Assembly (NCBI RefSeq): GCF_003385235.1
Contig: NZ_PQIA01000007.1
Span: 1 to 64,000, forward strand
Source of the DNA: Amycolatopsis circi
GTDB taxonomy: Bacteria; Actinomycetota; Actinomycetes; Mycobacteriales; Pseudonocardiaceae
Direction: 5' to 3'
Length of the DNA stretch: 64,000 nucleotides
The notes under the pieces were generated by a model, which ran no database searches, was not told where the DNA came from, and saw nothing but the letters and a program-made list of their open reading frames with translations. This document shows positions 18,248-24,885 of the stretch, piece by piece (the first letter of the stretch is position 1; the number at the start of each line of letters is the position of its first letter). The translations under genes and the position numbers were made by a program.

Positions 18248-20257
18248 ATGACTGTCGAAGATCCGTACCTGTGGCTGGAAGACGTGACGGGCGACGAGGC
18301 GCTCGAATGGGTCCGTTCGCGCAACGCGGAGACGCTGGACGTGCTCACCGCGAGCGAGAGGTTCGGGCAGCTGCGGGACTCGATCCGCGAGGTGCTCGAC
18401 GCGGGCGGCCGGATCCCGTACGTCGCGCGCCGGGGGACGCACTACTACAACTTCTGGCAAGACGCCGAGCACCCGCGCGGGCTGTGGCGGCGCACCACGC
18501 TGGAGCAGTACCGCACCGCCGAACCGGAATGGGAGATCCTGCTCGACGTCGACGCGCTCGCCGCGGCCGAGGACGAGAACTGGGTCTGGAAGGGCGCCGC
18601 GGTGCTCCGTCCCGGGCACCGGCTCGGCCTGGTCCAGCTCTCGCGGGGCGGCGCGGACGCGACCGTCGTCCGCGAGTTCGACCTCGACGCGCACGAGTTC
18701 GTCGCGGACGGCTACACCCTGCCCGAGGCGAAGCACCGGATCGGGTGGATCGACGCCGACCGGGTGTACATCGGTACCGACTTCGGCCCGGGTTCGCTGA
18801 CCACGTCCGGCTATCCGCGGCTGGTGAAGGAATGGCGGCGCGGCACCCCGCTCGAAGACGCGGTGCTCGTCGCCGAGGGCAAGCCCGACGACGTCGCGGT
18901 GATGGCTTACCACGACCCGACCGAGGGCTTCGAACGCGATTTCGTGCGCCGCGCGATCGATTTCTACCGCACCGAGCACTTCGAGCGGACCCCGTCCGGA
19001 CTGGCCAAACTGGACCTGCCCGAGGACGTCGAGGTGTCCACGCACCGCGAATGGCTGCTCGTGCACCCGCGCAGCGCCTGGACTGTCGGCGGCGCCGAGC
19101 ACCCGGCGGGCACGCTGCTCGCGATCGACTACGACGCGTTCAAGTCGGGCGACCGCGAGTTCACCGCGCTGTTCACCCCGGACGCGCACACGTCGCTGGA
19201 CTACTACACGTGGACCCGCAACCACCTCCTGCTCGCGACGCTGCATGACGTCAAGTCGGAACTGCGGGTGCTGACGCCAGGCCCGGACGGCTGGGCGGAG
19301 GCGGAATTGGGCGGTGCGCCGGAATTCGGCAGCGCGCAGATCGTCGACACCGAACCGGACGTCGACGACGAGTACCTAGTGGATTCTTCCAGCTACGTCC
19401 AGCCGTCCACGCTCACCCGCGGCGTCGTCGGCGGTGATGTCGAGGTGCTGAAGCAGGCGCCGGCATTCTTCGACGCTGCCGGGATTGAAGTCAGCCAGTA
19501 CTTCGCGACGTCGGACGACGGCACGAAGATCCCCTACTTCGTAGTCCGCCCGCCCGGCGCGGAAAACGGCCCCACGCTGCTGTACGGCTACGGCGGTTTC
19601 GAGGTTTCGCTGACCCCGTCGTACGGCGGAGTCGTCGGCCGGTCCTGGCTGTCGCGCGGCGGCACGTACGTGGTCGCGAACATCCGCGGCGGCGGCGAAT
19701 ACGGGCCGGAATGGCACATGCAGGCGGTGAAGGAGAACCGGTACAAGGCGTTCCAGGACTTCGCCGCGGTCGCGCGCGATCTCGTCTCGCGAGGCGTCAC
19801 GACGAAGGAACGGCTCGGCATCCAGGGCGGCAGCAACGGCGGGTTGCTGATGGGCGTCATGCTCACCCGCTACCCGGAACTGTTCAGCGCGATCGTGTGC
19901 CAGGTGCCGCTGCTCGACCTGAAGCGCTACCACCTGCTGCTGGCCGGTGCTTCGTGGATGGCCGAATGGGGCGACCCGGACGTCCCGGAGGAGTGGGAGT
20001 ACATCTCGAAGTACTCGCCGTACCACAACGTTTCCACCGGCGGCGAGTATCCGCCGATCCTCTTCGTCACCTCCACCCGCGACGACCGCGTGCACCCCGG
20101 ACACGCGCGCAAAATGGCCGCGCGGATGCGCGAGCAAGGCCATGATGTGGAGTACTTCGAGAACATCGAAGGCGGGCACGGAGCGGCCGCGGACAACGAA
20201 CAACTCGCGTTCCGTTCGGCGGTCGCGTACGAATTCCTCTGGTCGAAGCTTTCCTAG
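18248..20257 (+). CDS. Prolyl oligopeptidase (S9A family)
   Basis: This serine peptidase cuts short peptides after proline. It has 669 residues, normal for the family. The N-terminal DPYLWLEDV and beta-propeller (about 70-390) precede the alpha/beta hydrolase domain. The nucleophile is S529 in QGGSNGGLL, the Asp is in TSTRDDRVHPGHARKM near 613, and the His is in EGGHGAAADN near 645. There is no signal peptide, so it is probably cytosolic and acts on imported peptides. The start ATG at 18248 begins the family consensus. Its stop overlaps the convergent hypothetical gene by four bases. Confidence 0.9.
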   Translation: MTVEDPYLWLEDVTGDEALEWVRSRNAETLDVLTASERFGQLRDSIREVLDAGGRIPYVARRGTHYYNFWQDAEHPRGLWRRTTLEQYRTAEPEWEILLDVDALAAAEDENWVWKGAAVLRPGHRLGLVQLSRGGADATVVREFDLDAHEFVADGYTLPEAKHRIGWIDADRVYIGTDFGPGSLTTSGYPRLVKEWRRGTPLEDAVLVAEGKPDDVAVMAYHDPTEGFERDFVRRAIDFYRTEHFERTPSGLAKLDLPEDVEVSTHREWLLVHPRSAWTVGGAEHPAGTLLAIDYDAFKSGDREFTALFTPDAHTSLDYYTWTRNHLLLATLHDVKSELRVLTPGPDGWAEAELGGAPEFGSAQIVDTEPDVDDEYLVDSSSYVQPSTLTRGVVGGDVEVLKQAPAFFDAAGIEVSQYFATSDDGTKIPYFVVRPPGAENGPTLLYGYGGFEVSLTPSYGGVVGRSWLSRGGTYVVANIRGGGEYGPEWHMQAVKENRYKAFQDFAAVARDLVSRGVTTKERLGIQGGSNGGLLMGVMLTRYPELFSAIVCQVPLLDLKRYHLLLAGASWMAEWGDPDVPEEWEYISKYSPYHNVSTGGEYPPILFVTSTRDDRVHPGHARKMAARMREQGHDVEYFENIEGGHGAAADNEQLAFRSAVAYEFLWSKLS

Positions 20258-20856
20258 ACCAGTCCCCGGGGCCGCGCCCGCACGCGCGGCCCCGGGCGCA
20301 CTGACGGTCCTTTGTGGACGTCCGCGAGAGCCCGCTCGAACCGCGCCCAGGCGTCGGTGACGAACGCGAGCCACGGCACGCCGAGCCGTCGCAACGCGCG
20401 TCCGTGCCCGACCAGTACGCCGCCGGTTTCGAGTACCGCCCTAGCTCGCCATCTTGCGCTCGCGGTGATTCTTTGCCACCGCAACCGGTCCACGTGATAG
20501 CCGAGCCGCCGTTCCAACCCGGCGAACACTCGTGCGGCGACCTCCGTGGTGACCCGGTCGCGGGTGCCGTCCCGCAACGCACGGTAGTAGCCGAGCGCGA
20601 GGACGTCGGAGATCAGCTGGCTCATCACGTCGCTTCTCGCCGCTTCGGGAGCCGCGGTTTCGAGCAGCCGGGTGACCAGTTTCGCCTGGTACCGCTGGTC
20701 TTCTGCGATCGCCTGATCCGGCGCGCGCTGGAACCGGCGGACGCTGCGCGCCACCACCGGATCCAGCCGCGCCCCGCTCCCCCACCCCGGCTGCGGCCGG
20801 ACCTTCCGCCGCCGCGCCTCCGCCTCGAACACCGCACTCCAGTCCACGGCGGTCAT
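20254..20856 (-). CDS. Hypothetical protein, helical
   Basis: I do not recognise this 200-residue protein. It is Arg- and Ala-rich and mostly helical, with no membrane segment or signal. The start at 20854-20856 (MTAVDWSAVFEAEAR) was chosen because it follows the upstream gene's stop by 20 bases, and homologue-like Trp/Phe-Glu-rich starts are common. The frame is open further upstream inside the neighbouring gene. It is the last gene of a probable three-gene run: trypsin-like protease, 173-residue hypothetical, and this one. Confidence 0.6.
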   Translation of the reverse strand: MTAVDWSAVFEAEARRRKVRPQPGWGSGARLDPVVARSVRRFQRAPDQAIAEDQRYQAKLVTRLLETAAPEAARSDVMSQLISDVLALGYYRALRDGTRDRVTTEVAARVFAGLERRLGYHVDRLRWQRITASARWRARAVLETGGVLVGHGRALRRLGVPWLAFVTDAWARFERALADVHKGPSVRPGPRVRARPRGLV

Positions 20857-20876
20857 GCTGCCGTCCGGATGTGCCG

Positions 20877-21398
20877 TTACGACGGGGAGGTTGTGGAGAT
20901 TCGGTGAAGCTGCGGGACGACCAGCGCGGCGGCGGCCCAGTGGAACACTTTCGGGTCGCCCAGACCGGATTCGGTGAGCCATCGGGCCGCCTGGTGAGCC
21001 GCGGCCGCGTCCTCGATCAGTCCGTAGCGTCCGGGCAAGATGCCAGTCGCTGCATGGACGTCTTCGACCAGACCGCCGAGGCAGTGCCAGGTGTGCCAAA
21101 GTCCGCCGTCGTAACCGACCAGCTCGAACCCGAGCAACTCGCCGGACGTGCTCGAACCTTCCTCGATCCGCCCGACGACAACGCTGGTCTCGGCATTCCA
21201 GCCGTCCGCGATGATCTCGCGGACGATCGGCTCGGCTTCATCCGGGGTGAAGCCCACTTCGAGCACGTGAAGCCCGGTCTGCCGAGCAAGGGCGAGATCG
21301 CGGAACCAGTCGTCGTGCACCTCAGCCACGCACTCGCTGATCGACACGAGCTCGCTGGTCCGCTGCACGGCACGATAGCCCGCTGAAACGAGAGTCAC
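20877..21398 (-). CDS. Hypothetical protein downstream of trypsin gene
   Basis: I do not recognise this 173-residue protein. It has no signal peptide and contains HDDWFRDLALARQTG and a C-terminal segment with many Ala, Gly and Trp residues. The GTG at 21396-21398 lies five bases after the protease stop, with GGAGGAA overlapping the protease end as ribosome site, so the two are translationally coupled. It may be a cytosolic partner or may simply share regulation. Confidence 0.65.
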   Translation of the reverse strand: MTLVSAGYRAVQRTSELVSISECVAEVHDDWFRDLALARQTGLHVLEVGFTPDEAEPIVREIIADGWNAETSVVVGRIEEGSSTSGELLGFELVGYDGGLWHTWHCLGGLVEDVHAATGILPGRYGLIEDAAAAHQAARWLTESGLGDPKVFHWAAAALVVPQLHRISTTSPS

Positions 21399-21403
21399 GA
21401 CCG

Positions 21404-22225
21404 CTAGTTTCCTCCGCGGTTCGCCCAGATCGTCCGCCGGATCCAGTCTGCGTACGCGGGCACGCTGCTGTACAGCCCCGGACCGCCCGCGCAAGTCGAA
21501 CGCGCGTTGCCCGGCCCCGAAGTCACCCCGATCAGCTCCCATCGCCCGCCAGCCCCGCGCCGGACCTGCGGGCCGCCAGAATCGCCGATGCACGCCATCG
21601 CTTCCGGCCTCGGACTGACCGTGCACAACCGCGTCCGGCCCGCGTAACCCGGGCTGCATTCCGACTCCGCGCCGCGTCGAACATCCAGTTCCTGCAGCCG
21701 TTCCGCGAACCGCGCCTTCTTGAAGTCGTACGTGTCGACGGTCGTGCCGAACCCGAGCAGCCGCGTCGGCGTACCGGGCGCGCCCGGCCGAGACGCCAGC
21801 CGAACCGGCTTCTCGACGACAGGACGATCCAGCTTGATCAACGCGATGTCGTTGCGGTTGAAGGGAATCTTCTCGCTCTGCAGCGCGTAGCCCGGATGCG
21901 TGACCACCTGCGCGATCCGGCGAACGGTGCCGCCGGAATGCTGCCGCTCGCTGCCGATCCGGACGGTCCCGTCCGGGGTCACAAGGGTCGAGTCCACGCA
22001 GTGCCCCGCGGTCACCACCCACTGCGGGTCGATCAGCGAAGCACCGCACACGCCGCGGTCGCCGGTTTGGCTGACCGTCTCCGAGATGGACGCCATGAAC
22101 GGGTAGCGCTGCGTCGAATCGCCGCCCTTCACGATCGCCTCGGCAGTGCCGGTCGAGAACAAGGCGGTGCACACCGCGGCGGCCATCGTCACGGCGACCG
22201 CCCGGCGGCCAGCAGACTTGATCAC
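21404..22225 (-). CDS. Secreted trypsin-like serine protease (S1)
   Basis: This 273-residue S1-family protease has the full triad: His75 in VTAGHC, Asp in NRNDIALIKL near 126, and Ser in CIGDSGGP near 215. A Sec/Tat-type signal peptide (RR then a hydrophobic core) ends at AEA, residues 28-30, and the next residues are IVKGG. This looks like the IVGG-type N-terminus of activated trypsins, so the enzyme may be made without a propeptide. Six cysteines allow disulfides. The start GTG at 22223-22225 is preceded by AAAGGA. It leads the downstream hypothetical genes. Confidence 0.9.
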   Translation of the reverse strand: MIKSAGRRAVAVTMAAAVCTALFSTGTAEAIVKGGDSTQRYPFMASISETVSQTGDRGVCGASLIDPQWVVTAGHCVDSTLVTPDGTVRIGSERQHSGGTVRRIAQVVTHPGYALQSEKIPFNRNDIALIKLDRPVVEKPVRLASRPGAPGTPTRLLGFGTTVDTYDFKKARFAERLQELDVRRGAESECSPGYAGRTRLCTVSPRPEAMACIGDSGGPQVRRGAGGRWELIGVTSGPGNARSTCAGGPGLYSSVPAYADWIRRTIWANRGGN

Positions 22226-22333
22226 GGAGAAGTCCTTTCTTTCGGCTCCTCGTCAGCCTGCCCGGCCAAGATCATCCGGACCATCCGGACAGCCGGACTC
22301 CCTGCGGTAGGGCCTGCCCCCATCCTTGTCTCT

Positions 22334-22351
22334 GTACCTACTAGTATGTAC
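22334..22351. promoter_or_regulatory. Palindromic TetR operator
   Basis: The 18-base near-perfect palindrome GTACCTACTAGTATGTAC is symmetric around CTAG except for one pair. It lies immediately before the TetR gene and covers the alternative upstream ATG at 22346. Such a site is a likely autorepression operator for the downstream regulator. Confidence 0.65.
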
Positions 22352-22360
22352 GCTGTCGTC

Positions 22361-22918
22361 ATGTCCACCAGAGACCAGCTCGTCGCGAGCACGCAGGACC
22401 TGTTGTGGGAGCGGGGGTACGTCGGCACCAGCCCGAAGGCGATCCAGCAGCGCGCCGGGGCCGGACAGGGCAGCATGTACCACCACTTCGCGGGCAAGGC
22501 CGACCTGGCGCTCGCCGCGATCCGGCAGAACGCCGACGAGCTGCGCGCCTCCGCCGAGGCCGCGCTCGCCCAGGGCACGACCGCGGTCGAACGCGTTTCG
22601 GCCTACCTGTCGCGCGAACGGGACGTCCTGCGCGGCTGCCCGGTCGGCCGGCTGGCGCTGGACCCCGAGATCGTCGCGAACCCGGAATTGCGTGCGCCGC
22701 TGGAAGAAACGTTCGACTGGCTGCGCGGCCGTCTCGCCGAAGTGCTCGCCGAGGGCATCGCGAACGGCGAACTGCCAAGCGATCTCGACCCGGCCGCGAC
22801 GGCGACCACGCTGGTCGCGGTGCTGCAGGGCGGATACGTCCTCGCCCGCTCGTCCGGGACGGTCGAGCCGTTCGACCAAGCGATCCGCGGAGCGCTGGCC
22901 CTCCTCGGTCGGCGGTGA
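22361..22918 (+). CDS. TetR/AcrR-family regulator
   Basis: The protein has 185 residues. The N-terminal helix-turn-helix is typical (TSPKAIQQRAGAGQGSMYHHFAGKADLALAAI) and matches TetR proteins with the SMYHHF recognition helix. The C-terminal ligand domain (about 70-185) is helical. The ATG at 22361 is preferred over the ATG at 22346, because the latter lies inside the palindromic operator. It precedes a DUF4865 gene and a tautomerase gene, and probably represses this operon together with itself until an unknown small molecule binds. Confidence 0.9.
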   Translation: MSTRDQLVASTQDLLWERGYVGTSPKAIQQRAGAGQGSMYHHFAGKADLALAAIRQNADELRASAEAALAQGTTAVERVSAYLSRERDVLRGCPVGRLALDPEIVANPELRAPLEETFDWLRGRLAEVLAEGIANGELPSDLDPAATATTLVAVLQGGYVLARSSGTVEPFDQAIRGALALLGRR

Positions 22919-22923
22919 CGTCG

Positions 22924-23451
22924 ATGTACGCGATGCAGTACGAGATCGACCTGCCCGACGGCTACGACATCGAGCACCGAGTCGACACCCGAGGCCACCG
23001 CACCGACGCGTTCCCCGGCCTGGGCCTCAAGGCGTATCTGGTGCGCGACAACCACTACGCGCCGTTCTACCTCTGGACCGACACCGCCGGAATGAGCCGA
23101 TTCCTCTGGGGCGGCGGCGGATTCGACGGCATAGTCCAGGATTTCGGCCGACCGCCAGTGCGGCATTGGACCGGCGCGAGCTGCCTTGCCGGTCCAGCGC
23201 GGGCTACCTCCCCGAAGTTCGCGACCAAACGCGGCCGCTTGCTGCCGGACTCTGGCGAAATCGAACGCGAACTCGACGAACTCGCGCAGCTGTCCCGAAA
23301 CCCGGCCGTGCACACCACCGCACTGGCCGTCGACCCACTTCGCTGGGAAGCCGTGCGCTTCACCCTCTGGACCACTGCCCCGACCGAGGACACCGACGTC
23401 CGGTACCGCGTGCTTCACCTGTCCCGCCCGAACATCGACCAGCTGAGCTGA
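22924..23451 (+). CDS. DUF4865 family protein
   Basis: The protein has about 175 residues and the DUF4865 start MYAMQYEIDLPDGYDIEHRV. Function is unknown; the family is commonly found beside TetR regulators and tautomerases. There is no signal peptide. The ATG at 22924 matches the family start, while an upstream GTG at 22915 overlaps the TetR stop (GTGA) and would add three residues. Clustering suggests it processes a small aromatic or carbonyl compound with the tautomerase. Confidence 0.8.
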   Translation: MYAMQYEIDLPDGYDIEHRVDTRGHRTDAFPGLGLKAYLVRDNHYAPFYLWTDTAGMSRFLWGGGGFDGIVQDFGRPPVRHWTGASCLAGPARATSPKFATKRGRLLPDSGEIERELDELAQLSRNPAVHTTALAVDPLRWEAVRFTLWTTAPTEDTDVRYRVLHLSRPNIDQLS

Positions 23452-23461
23452 GAGGTCCCCC

Positions 23462-23854
23462 ATGCCGCTCGTCCGCATCGACGTGCTGTCCGAACCCAAC
23501 GCCGACCGCCTCCCCGCTATCGGAGAAGCCGTGCACCAGGCGATGACCGAAACCATCGACGTCCCCGTCGACGACCGGTTCCAAATCATGACGAGCCACG
23601 CCGCCGACCGATTGCGCTACGACCCCGGTTACTTCGGCGTCCGCCGCGACGACGACATCGTGTATATCGCGATCACCTTGCGAGCCGGCCGCACGAACGA
23701 CCAGAAAACCGCGCTGTACCGGCGCGCCACCGAACTCATCGCCGAGGCAACCGGGATCGAACCGCGGAATGTGTTCTTCAGCTTGACGGAAAACCACGAG
23801 GTGGACTGGTCGTTCGGCGAAGGGGTCGCGCAGATGCTGCCGCCGACGCCCTGA
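23462..23854 (+). CDS. Tautomerase family protein
   Basis: The protein has 130 residues and belongs to the 4-oxalocrotonate tautomerase/MIF-like superfamily. The start MPLVRIDVL places the catalytic proline at position 2, so Pro-1 is the N-terminus after Met removal. Length and residues suit the larger tautomerase type (about 130 residues). The exact reaction is unknown: isomerisation of keto-enol compounds or dehalogenation. It is the last gene of the TetR-DUF4865-tautomerase operon, ten bases after the previous stop. Confidence 0.85.
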   Translation: MPLVRIDVLSEPNADRLPAIGEAVHQAMTETIDVPVDDRFQIMTSHAADRLRYDPGYFGVRRDDDIVYIAITLRAGRTNDQKTALYRRATELIAEATGIEPRNVFFSLTENHEVDWSFGEGVAQMLPPTP

Positions 23855-23871
23855 AAACGTCCCCCGCCTGA

Positions 23872-24300
23872 TCAAGCATTTTCGGCCCAGTAACGCTGAA
23901 CCCTGGCCACCGCCTCGTCTTTGCTCATCCCGGCTACCTCGGCCTCATCGAGGCCCACGCGCGAAAGCAGCAGATAGACGAGATCGGCGGGCAGGGCTCC
24001 GACCGGCGGCTCACGGGTCCCGCGCGCCGGTTTGACGCCGTCCTGCACACAGGCCCAGAAGTCCGGTTCACCGACGTCGAGCTGATCGCGGAGAATGTGC
24101 TTCCACAGGCCCGGTCCGTAACCGCTGCGGTCCACCGGATGCGAAATGCGGGTACGGAGTATCCGGCCGTCGACAAGATCGAGTTCGTAAGTGACGTGAT
24201 GCGTTCCCGTTCGCCCGCGAGCGTCGCGCACTCTGCGCCATTCTTCGACCTTGCAGAACGTCTCGTGGTCGTCGCGAGTCGGCTGCGGCCAGGAAGTCAT
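23872..24300 (-). CDS. HicA-like toxin candidate (TA partner)
   Basis: The protein has 142 residues and resembles actinobacterial proteins annotated as cytotoxic translational repressors of toxin-antitoxin systems (recalled, not searched). Around residues 14-40 the order of motifs (FCKVEEWRRVRDARG then GTHHVTYEL) resembles the HicA dsRNA-binding-like fold, in which a conserved His cuts RNA. A helical C-terminal extension of about 80 residues (ALPADLVYLLLSRVG) is absent from small HicA toxins. The ATG at 24298-24300 overlaps the antitoxin stop by four bases, so antitoxin comes first and the pair is coupled. The toxic activity is inferred and not shown. Confidence 0.6.
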   Translation of the reverse strand: MTSWPQPTRDDHETFCKVEEWRRVRDARGRTGTHHVTYELDLVDGRILRTRISHPVDRSGYGPGLWKHILRDQLDVGEPDFWACVQDGVKPARGTREPPVGALPADLVYLLLSRVGLDEAEVAGMSKDEAVARVQRYWAENA

Positions 24301-24713
24301 TGCGCCGCACCGACAAGCCAGTCGCGCAATTGCGCGTCGTCGCTGAAGCTGATCAGCTGCACCAGCCCCCAATTGTCCCGGTGGTTCGGAGCGTTCAGCA
24401 AGCGCTCCTGCCAATCCTGCGCGTACTCCCGCAGGGCGTCGACCATTTCTTCAACCGCCTCGTCGAACGACGCACCGTCCGCGGACACCGGCAGCCCCGG
24501 AATGAACACCGACCAACCGCCGGCCTCAGGGACGACCTGCGCGTGCGACGGAACAACGGAGGCAAGAACGTGGCGCAGGCGCACGACATCCACCACAGCG
24601 GTCGTCGCGGAATCGCGCCGGACTGTCGCGACGAGCCCCTTCTCAGCGGCATCCAGCAAATCCTTCAAATGTGCACGCGCATCCGTGTAGCTGTCGTAGT
24701 GCACAGCAGACAT
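24297..24713 (-). CDS. Antitoxin candidate: Phd-like N-terminus, HicB-like C-terminus
   Basis: The protein has 138 residues. Its first 55 look like a Phd/YefM DNA-binding antitoxin domain (YTDARAHLKDLLDAAEKG, with a later VVDVVRL strand). The rest resembles HicB (GGWSVFIPGLPVSADGASFDEAVEEMVDALREYAQDW). This two-part architecture would bind both operator and toxin. It precedes the toxin candidate with a 4-base overlap, so antitoxin is made first. A palindromic region upstream is a probable autorepression site. The start ATG at 24711-24713 is favoured. Confidence 0.6.
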   Translation of the reverse strand: MSAVHYDSYTDARAHLKDLLDAAEKGLVATVRRDSATTAVVDVVRLRHVLASVVPSHAQVVPEAGGWSVFIPGLPVSADGASFDEAVEEMVDALREYAQDWQERLLNAPNHRDNWGLVQLISFSDDAQLRDWLVGAAQ

Positions 24714-24756
24714 GTCAGCCTCCCAGTCGGTCCCCACCAGCATGCCCCACAGAAGC

Positions 24757-24782
24757 AAGTACGTCAAGTACTTAACGTACTT
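24757..24782 (-). promoter_or_regulatory. Three-arm palindromic operator of the TA pair
   Basis: The 26-base element consists of AAGTACGT, AAGTACTT and ACGTACTT, each separated by one base. The outer arms are exact reverse complements and the middle arm is itself a palindrome, so the whole site is symmetric apart from the two spacer bases. It lies 44-69 bases upstream of the antitoxin start. This is a very likely operator for the Phd-like antitoxin. Confidence 0.7.
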
Positions 24783-24815
24783 ACCCCGAGAGTCGCGATC
24801 GTCAGCAGACAAAAA

Positions 24816-24853
24816 ATCGGAGCTGGGGCAGCAGGTGCTGCCCCAGCTCCGAT
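24816..24853 (-). terminator. Rho-independent terminator of nrdJ
   Basis: An 18-base perfect stem (left arm 24816-24833, right arm 24836-24853, two-base gap) is followed on the minus strand by a run of six Ts (plus-strand AAAAAA at 24811-24816). It lies 33 bases past the nrdJ stop. This is the clearest intrinsic terminator in the window and also insulates the TA pair. Confidence 0.9.
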
Positions 24854-24885
24854 CGATCATTCAGCCGTCGAAGAAATCCTCGTGC

